The notes beneath the pieces were generated by a model. It was not told the origin of the DNA. It made no database searches and saw nothing but the letters and a program-made list of their open reading frames with translations. 64,000 nt of DNA from Streptomyces sp. HB132 (GTDB lineage Bacteria; Actinomycetota; Actinomycetes; Streptomycetales; Streptomycetaceae): positions 496,001 through 560,000 of the forward strand of contig NZ_JAFBGA010000002.1 of the NCBI RefSeq assembly GCF_016909575.1. Reading direction: 5' to 3'. Position numbers and translations under genes: made by a program. This document shows, piece by piece, positions 1 to 9,338 of the stretch; position 1 is the first letter of the stretch, and each line of letters begins with the position of its first letter.

Positions 1-464
1 GCGACCTTGGCGTCGATGGCGCACTGCGCGTAGAACTTCGCAGCCACCTCGGACCCGACGGGCAGGTAGCAGACCAGGACGTCGACCTGCTTGTCCTTGA
101 GGGTCTGGACGATGTCGACGGGGGCGTCGACGGACTCCTCGATGGTCTCGCGGTAGTACTTGCCCAGGCCGTCGTGGGTGTGCCCGCGCTGAACGGTCAC
201 GCCGGTGTTCGGCACGTCGGCGAGCTTGATGGTGTTGTTCTCGCTGGCGCCGATGGCGTCCGCGAGGTCGAGGCCGACCTTCTTCGCGTCGACGTCGAAG
301 GCGGCGACGAACTCGACGTCACTCACGTGGTAGTCGCCGAACTGGACGTGCATCAGACCGGGCACCTTGCCGGCCGGATCGGCGTCCTTGTAGTACTCGA
401 CGCCCTGCACCAGTGAGGCGGCGCAGTTGCCCACGCCGACGATGGCTACGCGAACCGAACCCAT
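1..464 (-). CDS. ino1: Inositol-3-phosphate synthase, N-terminal part (cut by window edge)
   Basis: It would convert glucose-6-phosphate to myo-inositol-3-phosphate in the cytosol, the entry to inositol, phosphatidylinositol and mycothiol in actinomycetes. The 154 visible codons run off the left edge. The N-terminus has a Rossmann NAD-binding turn, G-V-G-N-C at residues 10-14, followed by a conserved G-L-M-H-V-Q-F segment typical of the actinobacterial/archaeal Ino1 family. The ATG at 462-464 has an AGGGAG ribosome site about 8 nt upstream. The padR gene lies upstream on the same strand, 62 bp away, so the two may be cotranscribed. Family is confident; only the C-terminal catalytic domain is unseen. 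Confidence 0.93.
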   Translation of the reverse strand, partial: MGSVRVAIVGVGNCAASLVQGVEYYKDADPAGKVPGLMHVQFGDYHVSDVEFVAAFDVDAKKVGLDLADAIGASENNTIKLADVPNTGVTVQRGHTHDGLGKYYRETIEESVDAPVDIVQTLKDKQVDVLVCYLPVGSEVAAKFYAQCAIDAKV

Positions 465-526
465 GCCGATTGCTCCCTGTGTGTTCTTGGTGTTCCCCGA
501 TGACGCCTTGCGGATCTGCGGGGATG

Positions 527-1234
527 TCACTTGGTGTCGTCGGACGGATCCGGCCGGGTGTCGTCCCGGTGCCGGGGCAGGCCGCCCGTCTCTCCTGATG
601 TGTCCGTGTCGTACTGAGAGGAGCTCTCGGGTGAGGATCGTCGCCGATCCCGTCCCGACCGCTCGCTCTCGATGAGCTCGTTCAGCCACCGAACTTCGCG
701 CTCCACGGACTCCATGCCGTGTCGCTGCAGCTCGAGCGTGTAGTCGTCGAGCCGTTCGCGCGTGCGGGCGAGGGAGGCGCGCATCTTCTCGAGGCGCTCC
801 TCCAGCCTGCTGCGGCGTCCTTCGAGTACGCGCATCCGCACCTCGCGCTCGGTCTGCCCGAAGAAGGCGAAACGAGCCGCGAAGTGCTCGTCCTCCCAGG
901 AGTCCGGACCGGTGTGCGAGAGCAGCTCCTCGAAGTGCTCCTTACCTTCTGCCGTCAACCGGTAGACGATCTTGGCGCGGCGTCCGGCCAGCGAGGAAGA
1001 GGCAGCGACCCCACGGCCCGTGGCCGGTGGTGCAACCGGAATGCTTCCCGGCTCCTCGATCAACCAGCCGTTGGCGACCAGCGTCTTGAGGCAGGGGTAG
1101 AGGGTTCCGTAGCTGAAGGCGCGGAAGATTCCCAGCGAGGTGTTGAGGCGCTTGCGCAGCTCGTACCCGTGCATGGGGGACTCGCGGAGCAAGCCGAGTA
1201 CGGCGAATTCGAGGATGCCGGAGCGTCTGCTCAC
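527..1234 (-). CDS. PadR-family winged-helix transcriptional regulator
   Basis: A 235-residue cytosolic DNA-binding regulator with a GTG start preceded by GAGGAGG. Residues 1-75 form the PadR winged helix ([10 protein letters not shown] near the start, then H-G-Y-E-L and the wing), and residues about 130-185 are a charged coiled-coil dimerisation region. The last 45 residues are hydrophilic and rich in Arg, Ser and Asp, probably disordered. PadR proteins usually repress their own gene and a neighbour. Here a 35-bp perfect palindrome sits 57 bp upstream of the start, in the region shared with the divergent penicillin-binding protein gene. Placement next to ino1 could mean it also affects inositol synthesis, but this is inference. 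Confidence 0.88.
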   Translation of the reverse strand: MSRRSGILEFAVLGLLRESPMHGYELRKRLNTSLGIFRAFSYGTLYPCLKTLVANGWLIEEPGSIPVAPPATGRGVAASSSLAGRRAKIVYRLTAEGKEHFEELLSHTGPDSWEDEHFAARFAFFGQTEREVRMRVLEGRRSRLEERLEKMRASLARTRERLDDYTLELQRHGMESVEREVRWLNELIESERSGRDRRRSSPESSSQYDTDTSGETGGLPRHRDDTRPDPSDDTK

Positions 1235-1623
1235 CTTCGCCTCCTCTTGAGCTCGATGCTGCCTCCGCGGGCCTTGAGACCCACCTTATGTCGTGCTGAT
1301 GTATCGACTCGATACATCAGCACGATAGATCGACTCGCAATGTTCGACAAGGGGGTGTTTCGTGAGCGGCGTCACATCCCCGATTCATAGGGAGCGACTT
1401 GCGTAATTTGGGGTGAAGTTCGGTCCACAGAGGTTTTTGACCGTGCGTAGTCTGTGCGGCATGCAGACCACCGGGAACCGTGAGGCGCCACCGCGCGTCA
1501 GTTATCGCGGACTGCCGGATGCACTGTGGGTGAGCCTCCCGCAGGGCTCGGCCGTAATTCGGGGGGACCGGATCTCAACTGCCGCTTCCAGGCGCTCTCG
1601 CCTGCCCGAGGAGTAGTCGTTCG
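1235..1623. other. Intergenic region between padR and the class A PBP gene
   Basis: A 389-bp divergent control region. Apart from the palindrome at 1291-1325 there is an A/T-richer stretch around 1390-1450, which is the likely promoter zone of the penicillin-binding protein gene. Short open frames here have poor codon use and no convincing ribosome site, so I see no gene. Confidence 0.6.
1291..1325. promoter_or_regulatory. Perfect 17-bp-arm palindrome, probable PadR operator
   Basis: Both arms of 17 bp (1291-1307 and 1309-1325) pair without a mismatch around a single central base at 1308. The inner part reads ATGTATCGA-C-TCGATACAT, so it contains the ATGT...ACAT half-sites known for PadR proteins, although the spacing (11 bp) is wider than the classical 8. 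The position between padR (-) and the penicillin-binding protein gene (+) fits an autoregulatory operator. A transcription-terminator role is unlikely because there is almost no loop and it lies upstream of both genes. Confidence 0.72.
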
Positions 1624-4296
1624 ATGAGCGAGCACCGTCGCAAAGCGCCGCAACCTCAAGGTGGCGGGCGCGCAGCGGCCAGACGAGCCGCACAGCCTGC
1701 TGGACGCCGCACCGATGCGTCACGCAGAGCAACGTCAGATTCATCGTCAGTGATGCACGATGAGGAACCGTCGTACGGCGGCCGTGCCGAGGCCCGTCGT
1801 GCCGCCCAGCGCGGCGGCAGACGGCGGGGAGGTGGCGACAACAGTGGCCACGAGGGCCGGAGCCCCGAGGGCTCCGGCAAGAAGCGCTTCATCGACTACC
1901 CGCGGACCGGTAAGTACGGCTTCCGCCGGTGGGTTCCGTCGTGGAGGCTGGTCTCCGGTCTGTGCCTGGGATTCCTGGGGCTCATGATGGGGGCGGCCGG
2001 CATCGCGTACGCGTTGGTGGTGCCGCCCGAGGTCAACAAGCTGGCCAAGGCACAGAACAACGTCTACTACTGGGCCGACGATACGCAGATGGTCGCCACG
2101 GGTGGGTCCGTCAACCGCCAGGAGATCGAGTACGCCCAGATCCCCGAAGCGATGCGGAACGCCGTCATCTCGGCGGAGAACAAGTCGTTCGACACCGACA
2201 GGGGCATCGACCCCATGGGTATCGCCCGCGCCTTCTACAACATGGCCAAGGGCGGCGACACCCAGGGCGGTTCGACGATCACCCAGCAGTACGTCAAGAA
2301 CTCCATGCTCTCTCAGGAGCAGACGCTGAGCCGCAAGGTCAAGGAACTCTTCATCACCCTCAAAGTCGGCGAGACGGTGAAGAAGAAGGACGTCATGGCG
2401 GGCTACCTCAACGTCTCCTACTACGGCCGGGGTGCCTCCGGACTCCAGGCGGCGGCACGTGCGTACTACGACAAGGACGCCACCGAACTGGACGAGAGCG
2501 AGTGCGCCTTCCTGGCGACCCTGCTCAAGGGCGCGAGCTACTACGACCCCGCGGGTGCCCCCGATGTGGATCAGGTGAAGGCCTCGGCCAAGGAGAACAC
2601 CAGGCGGGCCAAGGCGCGCTGGAAGTGGATTCTCGACGAGGAGGTCAAGGACGGCCGGCTGAGCGCGGACAAGCGCGCGACGTTCGACGAGTTCCCCATG
2701 CCGATTCAGCCGAAGAAGGACGCCAAGCTGGGCGGTCAGACCGGATACCTGGTCGACCTCGCCACGAAGTACTTCCTCGCGCACAACGACCAGGGCGTCA
2801 CCGAGAAGGAACTGGCCCGGGGCGGCTACGAGATCCACACGACCTTCAAGAAGAAGCAGGTCGACCAGCTCGAGAAGTCGATCAAGAAGGTGTACGCCGC
2901 CAAGATCGACCCCGACAAGCGTCCCGACAAGGACACGCACGTGGAGTTCGGCGGTGCGTCGGTGGACACCGCGACGGGTGCCATCGTCGCCACGTACGGC
3001 GGCCAGGACGCGACGGAGCACTACACCAACAACGCCGACGCGACCGGTGCGCAGGTCGGTTCGACGTTCAAGCCCTTCGTGCTGGCAGCTGCGATGCAGT
3101 ACGGGAAACGGGATCCTGAGGGCGGCCCCGATCAGGGCGAGTCGGAGCGCAAACTCGTTTCGCCGAAGAGCATCTACAACGGTGACAACGAGCTGAGGAT
3201 CAACCAGTACAACGGCAAGGTCTGGCTCAACGACGACGGCAACGAGTGGCTCCAGACCAACGACGGCGACAAGAGCTACGGAGACATCAACCTCCGGTAC
3301 GCCATGCAGGAGTCCGCCAACTCCCCCTACGTCCAGCTCGGGATGGATGTCGGCACCGACAAGGTGAAGCAGGCAGCCGTCGACGCCGGGTTGCGCGACG
3401 ACAGCTACATGGCGAACTCGAACGTCCCCTCGTTCTCCATCGGTACGTCCTCGCCGAGCGCCATCCGGATGGCCGGTTCCTACGCCACCTTCGCCACCAG
3501 TGGAAAGCAGCGGGAGCCCTTCTCGGTCACCGAGGTCAAGCACCAGGGCAGTGTCATCTATCAGCACGATACGGTGACCAAACCGGCGTTTCCGAGCATC
3601 ATCGCGGACAACGTGACCGACGTGCTGAAGAACGTCGTCGAGAACGGAACGGGCACGCCCGCCCAGCTCCCCGGACGCGATGTGGCCGGCAAGACGGGCA
3701 CCACGGACGGCAACAAGTCGGCCTGGTTCGTCGGCTACACCCCGCAGCTGTCGACGGCCGTCAGCATGTTCCGGATGGACGACGACGAGACGAACAAGGA
3801 CCGCGAGTTCCTCGAGATGTACGGCACGGGCGGCGAGAAATCCATCCACGGTGCCTCGTTCCCCGCGCAGATCTGGCACGACTACATGGCGGAAGCGGTC
3901 AAGGGCACGAAGGTCGTGAGGTTCCCGAAGGCGGAGCCGTACGGTGAAGCGCTCTTCGGCGGCGGCGCGGTCAGCCCCAGCCCGACGCCGAGCCCGACAC
4001 CGTCGCCGTCCGAGAGCAGCGAGGAGCCCCCGACGCCGACTCCCACTCCGTCGTCCCCGTCTCCCACGCCGAGTGAGACCTGTGCGCCGCTCGACTGGGA
4101 GTGCAAGAACAACGGGAACGGTGGGACCACCAACGGCAACTCCAACGGTGGGACCACGGACGGGGCCACCGACGGGGGGACGGACGCGGGAACCACGGAC
4201 GGCGGGACGGATACCGGAACGACCGACGGAACGACCGACGGGACGACCACCGGCGAGGAGAACGGCCGCGGCGGGATCTTCGGCGGCGGCGGATAG
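1624..4296 (+). CDS. Class A penicillin-binding protein (glycosyltransferase/transpeptidase)
   Basis: A bifunctional peptidoglycan synthase of 890 residues that polymerises lipid II and cross-links the strands outside the membrane. Residues 1-105 are a long basic, disordered cytoplasmic tail, and 108-132 form the single membrane anchor. The GT51 domain follows, with the catalytic Glu at 185 (A-E-N-K-S-F) and G-G-S-T-I-T-Q-Q at 215-222. The transpeptidase domain has S480-T-F-K483, S564-A-N566 and K690-T-G692. The last 110 residues are low complexity, first Pro/Ser/Thr then Gly/Thr/Asp repeats, with C and W between them, probably a wall-spanning tail. Neighbouring femX and the racemase-like gene also serve the wall. 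It is longer than typical PBP1 proteins because of both tails. Confidence 0.96.
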   Translation: MSEHRRKAPQPQGGGRAAARRAAQPAGRRTDASRRATSDSSSVMHDEEPSYGGRAEARRAAQRGGRRRGGGDNSGHEGRSPEGSGKKRFIDYPRTGKYGFRRWVPSWRLVSGLCLGFLGLMMGAAGIAYALVVPPEVNKLAKAQNNVYYWADDTQMVATGGSVNRQEIEYAQIPEAMRNAVISAENKSFDTDRGIDPMGIARAFYNMAKGGDTQGGSTITQQYVKNSMLSQEQTLSRKVKELFITLKVGETVKKKDVMAGYLNVSYYGRGASGLQAAARAYYDKDATELDESECAFLATLLKGASYYDPAGAPDVDQVKASAKENTRRAKARWKWILDEEVKDGRLSADKRATFDEFPMPIQPKKDAKLGGQTGYLVDLATKYFLAHNDQGVTEKELARGGYEIHTTFKKKQVDQLEKSIKKVYAAKIDPDKRPDKDTHVEFGGASVDTATGAIVATYGGQDATEHYTNNADATGAQVGSTFKPFVLAAAMQYGKRDPEGGPDQGESERKLVSPKSIYNGDNELRINQYNGKVWLNDDGNEWLQTNDGDKSYGDINLRYAMQESANSPYVQLGMDVGTDKVKQAAVDAGLRDDSYMANSNVPSFSIGTSSPSAIRMAGSYATFATSGKQREPFSVTEVKHQGSVIYQHDTVTKPAFPSIIADNVTDVLKNVVENGTGTPAQLPGRDVAGKTGTTDGNKSAWFVGYTPQLSTAVSMFRMDDDETNKDREFLEMYGTGGEKSIHGASFPAQIWHDYMAEAVKGTKVVRFPKAEPYGEALFGGGAVSPSPTPSPTPSPSESSEEPPTPTPTPSSPSPTPSETCAPLDWECKNNGNGGTTNGNSNGGTTDGATDGGTDAGTTDGGTDTGTTDGTTDGTTTGEENGRGGIFGGGG

Positions 4297-4371
4297 CACT
4301 CGTTCGGGGGCGCGGTGATACCGGCGCGCCCCCCCGGGGACCCCGTCAGGGGGACCGCCGGAGCGCGTATG

Positions 4372-4406
4372 AGGGCCGTCGACACCTTCCGGGTGTCGAC
4401 GGCCCT
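4372..4406 (+). terminator. Strong stem-loop terminator after the PBP gene
   Basis: A perfect 15-bp stem (4372-4386 with 4392-4406) closes a 5-nt loop, 76 bp after the PBP stop codon. No long U-run follows, as is common in Streptomyces. Confidence 0.8.
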
Positions 4407-4465
4407 TCGTGTGTCCCGGACACGGGCCACGCCCGCACACAGCGCCGTACGGCAGGATGTGCGGC

Positions 4466-5974
4466 ATGCCAAGCGCAGAGGACACGAGCGTGCACCAGCA
4501 GCCCTCCGTCGTACCGCCCACACGACAGGACGAGATCGCCGCGGCGGGCAGCGAGCTGATCGGCGGCCCGGCGGGCCGCTGGGCACGGTTCGGATCGGGA
4601 CCGCTGACACCGGTGCGCGTCATCGTGCTCGTGACGATCGGGATGTTCGCGCTCGGCATGGTGCAGAAGATCCCCTGTTACGACTGGGCATGGTTCCGCG
4701 GCACCAGCTCGCAGTACACGCACGCGTGCTACTCCGACATCCCGCACCTCTACGTCGGGCGGGGCTTCGCCGACGGCCTGGTGCCGTACGTCGACCGCCT
4801 CACCGGTGACATGGCGTACCTCGAGTACCCCGTCCTGACCGGCCTCTTCATGCAGGTCGCGTCCTGGCTGACGCTGACCCCCTCCTCGGACCCCGTGCAG
4901 CAGCGCGAGCAGATGTACTGGATGGTCAACGCGGGCATGCTCATGATCTGCGCCGTGATCCTCGCGGTGTGTGTCGCCCGTACGCACCGGCGCCGCCCTT
5001 GGGACGGCCTCCTGGTCGCGCTCGCCCCCGCGCTCGCGCTCACCGCGACGATCAACTGGGATCTGCTGGCCGTCGCGCTGACCGCCGGTGCGATGCTCAT
5101 GTGGTCCCGCGGCAGAAACCTCTTCTTCGGCGTCCTCATCGGCCTCGCGACCGCCGCCAAGCTCTACCCCGTGCTGCTCCTCGGGCCTCTGCTGGTGCTG
5201 TGCTGGCGGGCCGGGAGGTGGCGCGAGTACGGCTCGGCGTTCCTCGGTGCGGCGGCGGCCTGGCTGCTGGTGAACCTTCCGGTGATGGCGTACGCCCCGG
5301 AGGGGTGGAAGAAGTTCTACACGTTCAGCCAGGAACGGCAGATCGACTACGGCTCGTTCTGGCTGATCATCACCCAGCGCACCGGCCGGCCCATCGACGT
5401 CGGCACGGTGAACACGGCCTCGGTACTGCTGATGATCGTGCTGTGCGCGGGGATCGCAGGGCTCGGGCTGACCGCCCGGCGCCGGCCGCGCTTCGCCCAG
5501 CTGGCCTTTCTCGTGGTGGCGGCCTTCATCCTGACGAACAAGGTCTACTCACCGCAGTACGTTCTCTGGCTGATCCCCCTGGCCGCGCTGGCCAGGCCCC
5601 GCTGGCGGGACTTCCTGATCTGGCAGGCCTGCGAGGTCATGTACTTCCTGGGGATCTGGTTCTACCTCGCGTACACGACGAGCGGCGACAAGCACCAAGG
5701 GCTTCCGCAGGAGGGCTATCAGGTCGCGATCGCCCTGCATCTGCTGGGGACGCTCTACCTGTGCGCCTTGATCGTCAGGGACATCCTGAGGCCGGATCGG
5801 GATCCCGTACGGCGCGACGGGTCCGACGATCCGTCGGGCGGGGTGCTCGACGGGGCGCCGGACCGTTCGGCGCCGCTCCTGCGGGTGCGTTCTCAGCCGG
5901 CCCGGCACGAGGCACCCGCGGTCGAAGGACCGCGGGTGGAGTGGGGCACCCCAGGCAGGGCGGTATCCGACTGA
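4466..5974 (+). CDS. GT87/DUF2029-like integral membrane glycosyltransferase
   Basis: A polytopic membrane protein of about 502 residues with roughly ten hydrophobic segments. A segment I-N-W-D-L-L-A-V followed by A-A-K-L-Y-P-V-L-L-L is the hallmark of the GT87 group, polyprenyl-phosphate-mannose-dependent mannosyltransferases such as the mycobacterial PimE. It probably transfers a sugar from a lipid carrier on the outer membrane face. The substrate is unknown. The C-terminal 60 residues are hydrophilic. I chose the ATG at 4466; earlier in-frame starts at 4409 and 4457 lie against the preceding terminator and have no better ribosome site. It converges on the next gene with only 13 bp between stops. 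Confidence 0.75.
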   Translation: MPSAEDTSVHQQPSVVPPTRQDEIAAAGSELIGGPAGRWARFGSGPLTPVRVIVLVTIGMFALGMVQKIPCYDWAWFRGTSSQYTHACYSDIPHLYVGRGFADGLVPYVDRLTGDMAYLEYPVLTGLFMQVASWLTLTPSSDPVQQREQMYWMVNAGMLMICAVILAVCVARTHRRRPWDGLLVALAPALALTATINWDLLAVALTAGAMLMWSRGRNLFFGVLIGLATAAKLYPVLLLGPLLVLCWRAGRWREYGSAFLGAAAAWLLVNLPVMAYAPEGWKKFYTFSQERQIDYGSFWLIITQRTGRPIDVGTVNTASVLLMIVLCAGIAGLGLTARRRPRFAQLAFLVVAAFILTNKVYSPQYVLWLIPLAALARPRWRDFLIWQACEVMYFLGIWFYLAYTTSGDKHQGLPQEGYQVAIALHLLGTLYLCALIVRDILRPDRDPVRRDGSDDPSGGVLDGAPDRSAPLLRVRSQPARHEAPAVEGPRVEWGTPGRAVSD

Positions 5975-5987
5975 GGAGGGGCCGGGG

Positions 5988-7019
5988 CTACCGGTCCACG
6001 AGGCGGTCGAACTGCGTGGTGGTGTGGCGCAGATGTGCCACCAGTTCGTCGCCGACCTTCGGTTCCTGCGCGTCGGAAGGGACGAACAGGATCGATACCT
6101 GCATGTGCGGCGGTTCGGCGAACCAGCGCTGTTTTCCCGACCAGACGAACGGCGACAGGTTGCGGTTGACCGTGGCCAGCCCGGCGCGGGCGACACCCTT
6201 GGCGCGCGGCATCACACCGTGCAGCGCCTTGGGCGCCTCAAGGCCGACTCCGTGGGAGGTCCCTCCCGCGACGACCACCAGCCACCCGTCGGACGCGACT
6301 TTCTGCTGGCGGTAGCCGAAACGGTCGCCCTTCACGACGCGCGTGACGTCGAGTACCGCACCGCGGTACTCCGTCGCCTCGTGGTCGCCGAGCCAGAGCC
6401 GCGTGCCGATGCGCGCGCGGAAGAGGGTCTGCGGGAACTGCTGCCGTAGCCGCGCCAGTTCCTCGGCCCGCAGATGGCTGACGAACATCGTGTGCAGCGG
6501 CAGTCGGGCGGCGCGCAGACGGTCCATCCAGCCGATGACCTCCTCGACCGCGTCGGAACCGTCCGTACGGTCGAGCGGCAGGTGCAGTGCGAAACCTTCG
6601 AGGCGCACGTCCTCGATGGCCGCGTGCAGCTGCCCGAGCTCCTCCTCCTTCACCCCGTGGCGCTTCATCGAGCTCATGCACTCGATGACCACGCGCGCGC
6701 CCACCAGGGCGTGCACACCGTCCACGGAGGACACGGAACGGATAACACGGTCGGGCAGTGGTACCGGCTCCTCACCCCGGCGGAAGGGCGTGAGCACCAG
6801 CAGGTCGCCGCTGAACCAGTCCTTGATGCGGGCGGCCTCGTAGGTGGTCCCGACGGCCAGTGTGTCGGAGCCGAAGCGGATCGCCTCGTCGGCCAGCCGC
6901 TCGTGGCCGAAGCCGTATCCGTTGCCCTTGCACACGGGGACGAGACCGGGGAACTGGTCCAGGACGGACTTCTGGTGCGCCCGCCAGCGCGCGGTGTCGA
7001 CGTAGAGGGAGAGCGCCAT
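5988..7019 (-). CDS. Alanine racemase-like PLP protein, divergent
   Basis: A 343-residue protein with the N-terminal PLP-barrel of alanine racemases. The motif V-C-K-G-N-G-Y-G-F-G contains the lysine that would hold PLP. A beta domain follows with G-D-R-F-G-Y, whose Tyr may correspond to the second catalytic base. It is shorter than true Alr (about 370-390), and the usual S-M-D-Q block of the C-terminal domain is not recognisable, being replaced around N-R-N-L-S-P-F. Racemase activity is therefore uncertain. It follows femX on the same strand by 78 bp, so a role in supplying or modifying an amino acid for the cell wall is plausible but inferred. Confidence 0.7.
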   Translation of the reverse strand: MALSLYVDTARWRAHQKSVLDQFPGLVPVCKGNGYGFGHERLADEAIRFGSDTLAVGTTYEAARIKDWFSGDLLVLTPFRRGEEPVPLPDRVIRSVSSVDGVHALVGARVVIECMSSMKRHGVKEEELGQLHAAIEDVRLEGFALHLPLDRTDGSDAVEEVIGWMDRLRAARLPLHTMFVSHLRAEELARLRQQFPQTLFRARIGTRLWLGDHEATEYRGAVLDVTRVVKGDRFGYRQQKVASDGWLVVVAGGTSHGVGLEAPKALHGVMPRAKGVARAGLATVNRNLSPFVWSGKQRWFAEPPHMQVSILFVPSDAQEPKVGDELVAHLRHTTTQFDRLVDR

Positions 7020-7097
7020 GGCCGGCCCGGAACCTTTCTGGTGGCTGCGGTGTAAGTGAGAGAGAAGAGGAACTGGTAGACGGGGGCAGGGATGCGG

Positions 7098-8216
7098 TCA
7101 GCGGCGGGACATGTACATATCGAGTGCCTTGTGCAGCAGCTTGTTGAGGGGGAAGTCCCATTCCCCGACGTACTCGACGGCCTCGCCGCCGGTGCCGACC
7201 TTGAACTGGATCAGCCCGAAGAGGTGGTCGGTCTCGTCCAGCGAGTCGCTGATGCCTCGCAGGTCGTAAACGGTCGCACCCATCGCATACGAGTCGCGGA
7301 GCATCCGCCACTGCATGGCGTTGGAGGGCCGGACCTCGCGTCCGATGTTGTCCGAGGCGCCGTAGGAGTACCAGACGTGCCCGCCTACGACGAGCATCGT
7401 CGCCGCGGACAGGTTCACACCGTTGTGCCGGGCGAAGTACAGCCGCATGCGGTTGGGGTCCTCGGAGTTGAGCACCGACCACATGCGCTGGAAGTACGAG
7501 AGCGGACGCGGCCGGAAATGGTCGCGCACGGCGGTGATCTCGTAGAGCCGCTGCCATTCGGCGAGGTCCTCGTAGCCGCCCTGGACCACCTCGACACCGG
7601 CCTTGTCGGCCTTCTTGATGTTGCGCCGCCAGAGCTGGTTGAAGCCCTTGAGCACGTCCTCGAGGGAGCGGTTGGCCAGCGGCACCTGGAAGACGTAGCG
7701 GGGCTGGACGTCTCCGAAGCCGGCGCCGCCGTCCTCGCCCTGCTGCCAGCCCATCTTCCGCAGCCGGTCCGAGACCTCGAAGGCGCGCGGTTCGATCTGG
7801 CTGGCCTCGACGTCACGCAGCCGCTTCACATCGGGATCCTGGATCCCCGACTTGATGGCGGCCGAGTCCCAGCGCCGGATGACCACCGGGGGGCCCATCT
7901 TCACCGAGAAGGCACCCTGCTGCTTCAGGTGGGCGAGCATCGGCTGGAGCCAGTCGTCCAGATTCGGCGCGTACCAGTTGATGACCGGCCCCTCGGGGAG
8001 GTAGGCCAGATACCGCTTGATCTTGGGCAGCTGGCGGTACAGCACCAGACCGGCGCCGACCATCTCGCCGCTCTTGTCGAACCATCCCAGGTTCTCCGAG
8101 CGCCATTCGGTTTTCACATCAGCCCACGCCGGGACCTGGCAGTGACTGGCCGACGGCAGATTCTGGATGTACGCCAGATGCTGCTCTCGGCTGATGGTCC
8201 TCAGGGTCAGGCTCAT
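7098..8216 (-). CDS. femX: FemX: lipid II glycyltransferase (FemABX family)
   Basis: A 372-residue cytosolic peptidyltransferase that uses glycyl-tRNA to add the single bridge glycine to the lysine/LL-diaminopimelate position of lipid II. In S. coelicolor FemX at this location (SCO3904, from memory) is essential and tied to vancomycin resistance. The two GNAT-like halves of the Fem fold can be followed: G-P-V-I-N-W-Y in the first half and the characteristic G-V-N-L-S-A-A-T-M and W-Y-S-Y-G-A-S segments in the second. Start chosen at the ATG with GAGGAG 8 nt upstream; an in-frame extension further upstream has no such site. It is upstream of, and probably cotranscribed with, the racemase-like gene. 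Confidence 0.92.
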   Translation of the reverse strand: MSLTLRTISREQHLAYIQNLPSASHCQVPAWADVKTEWRSENLGWFDKSGEMVGAGLVLYRQLPKIKRYLAYLPEGPVINWYAPNLDDWLQPMLAHLKQQGAFSVKMGPPVVIRRWDSAAIKSGIQDPDVKRLRDVEASQIEPRAFEVSDRLRKMGWQQGEDGGAGFGDVQPRYVFQVPLANRSLEDVLKGFNQLWRRNIKKADKAGVEVVQGGYEDLAEWQRLYEITAVRDHFRPRPLSYFQRMWSVLNSEDPNRMRLYFARHNGVNLSAATMLVVGGHVWYSYGASDNIGREVRPSNAMQWRMLRDSYAMGATVYDLRGISDSLDETDHLFGLIQFKVGTGGEAVEYVGEWDFPLNKLLHKALDMYMSRR

Positions 8217-8399
8217 GCGGGGCGCTCCTCGGCAGGTGTGTCCCCATCGGTCAGGGGCTCCGGCTCTCGCGCCGAAGCCTACTGTGACCGAGAGGCGCCC
8301 GGTCTGGCCCGTCTGGACCGGACCGGTCGCCACCTGAGTGGGACCGCCTGGCTGGGCGCCGCTGGATCCGGCCTGCCGGGCCGGACACGGATCTGCCGG

Positions 8400-8756
8400 T
8401 CAGGTGACGACGCCGCCGAACAGGCCGCCGTTTGCCATGCCGAGGAAAAAGCCGACGGCGGACGCGCCCAGTCCCATGATCAGACCGAACCGCTGCCAGG
8501 TGGTCCTGGAGATGTACTGCCCGTAGGCCCCGGTCAGAATGCCGATCAGCCCGGCCCACGAGCTGATCAGGTGCAGGCTGTGGAACATCGCCGTCACGAA
8601 CGCGAGGACGCCGAGGACCCCGGTCACCGCCATCAGGGCTTCCTGGAATGGATGCGGCCGGCCGTCCGTAGCGAAGAGGGATCCGGTGGCCGGGCGGGTG
8701 TCGGGTGTCCGGCGGTGAGCGGGCCGGCTGCCGGCAGGTCGGACTGTCTGTGCCAT
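8400..8756 (-). CDS. Small membrane protein of unknown function
   Basis: A 118-residue protein with a polar N-terminal 40 residues and then two or three hydrophobic segments (A-L-M-A-V-T-G-V-L-G-V-L and the Gly-rich end with F-F-L-G-M-A-N-G-G-L-F-G-G). The ATG at 8756 has an excellent AGGAGGT ribosome site, which decides against longer frames. I do not recognise a family beyond conserved Streptomyces hypothetical protein. It is divergent from the rpsF operon, and its stop is 183 bp from the femX start on the same strand. Confidence 0.75.
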   Translation of the reverse strand: MAQTVRPAGSRPAHRRTPDTRPATGSLFATDGRPHPFQEALMAVTGVLGVLAFVTAMFHSLHLISSWAGLIGILTGAYGQYISRTTWQRFGLIMGLGASAVGFFLGMANGGLFGGVVT

Positions 8757-9047
8757 GGAGCACCTCCTGGCGGGGAAGGGCGGCGCAATGTAGCGCCTCT
8801 CACACCGCATCTGTCTTGATTGTGCGCCCTGAACACCGGATTTCAACCGGAAGCCGGTCTGCGGGTACTCTGTACGGTCTGCACCGGTGTCTGCCTCGAG
8901 CCAGCACTTGCGGCCCCCCTCCTCGACTCTCGAAGACGGGCGTTGTCAGTGGCGGCTGTTTTACTCGGAGACACTGTTGCTTACGCATCACGACCCTCCT
9001 GCCACGGAACGACCGTGGCCGCTGAGTCCAAAGGAGGTGGGTTCCAC
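8757..9047 (+). promoter_or_regulatory. Promoter and leader of the rpsF-ssb-rpsR-rplI operon
   Basis: A 291-bp divergent region. Near its end a 7-bp stem (9001-9007 with 9013-9019) with a 5-nt loop is followed by AAAGGAGGTGG before the rpsF ATG. Many bacteria carry an S6:S18-binding leader on rpsF, and this hairpin, with CCG on its 3' strand, is a weak candidate for such an autoregulatory element. I cannot assign the promoter boxes with confidence. Confidence 0.4.
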
Positions 9048-9338
9048 ATGCGTCACTACGAGGTGATGGTCATCCTCGACCCCGATCTCGAGGAGCGAGC
9101 AGTCTCCCCGCTGATCGAGAACTTCCTCTCCGTCGTCCGTGAGGGCAACGGAAAGGTTGAGAAGGTCGACACCTGGGGCCGTCGTCGTCTCTCTTACGAG
9201 ATCAAGAAGAAGCCTGAGGGCATCTACTCGGTCATCGACCTGCAGGCCGAGCCTGCGGTCGTCAAGGAGCTCGACCGACAGATGAACCTGAACGAGTCGG
9301 TCCTCCGGACCAAGGTCCTCCGTCCCGAGATCCACTGA
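9048..9338 (+). CDS. rpsF: 30S ribosomal protein S6
   Basis: The 96-residue product begins [12 protein letters not shown] and has the S6 ferredoxin-like fold signature with G-R-R-R-L-S-Y-E-I in the middle. It binds 16S rRNA together with S18, encoded two genes downstream. Length and sequence are standard for actinobacteria. It is the first gene of the classical rpsF-ssb-rpsR-rplI operon, with a very strong ribosome site (AAAGGAGGTGG). Confidence 0.98.
   Translation: MRHYEVMVILDPDLEERAVSPLIENFLSVVREGNGKVEKVDTWGRRRLSYEIKKKPEGIYSVIDLQAEPAVVKELDRQMNLNESVLRTKVLRPEIH

Noticed and set aside
1747..4659. Very long open frame antisense to the class A PBP gene
   Set aside because: It mirrors the codon bias of the plus-strand gene, has no recognisable domain, and the PBP on the other strand has all catalytic motifs.
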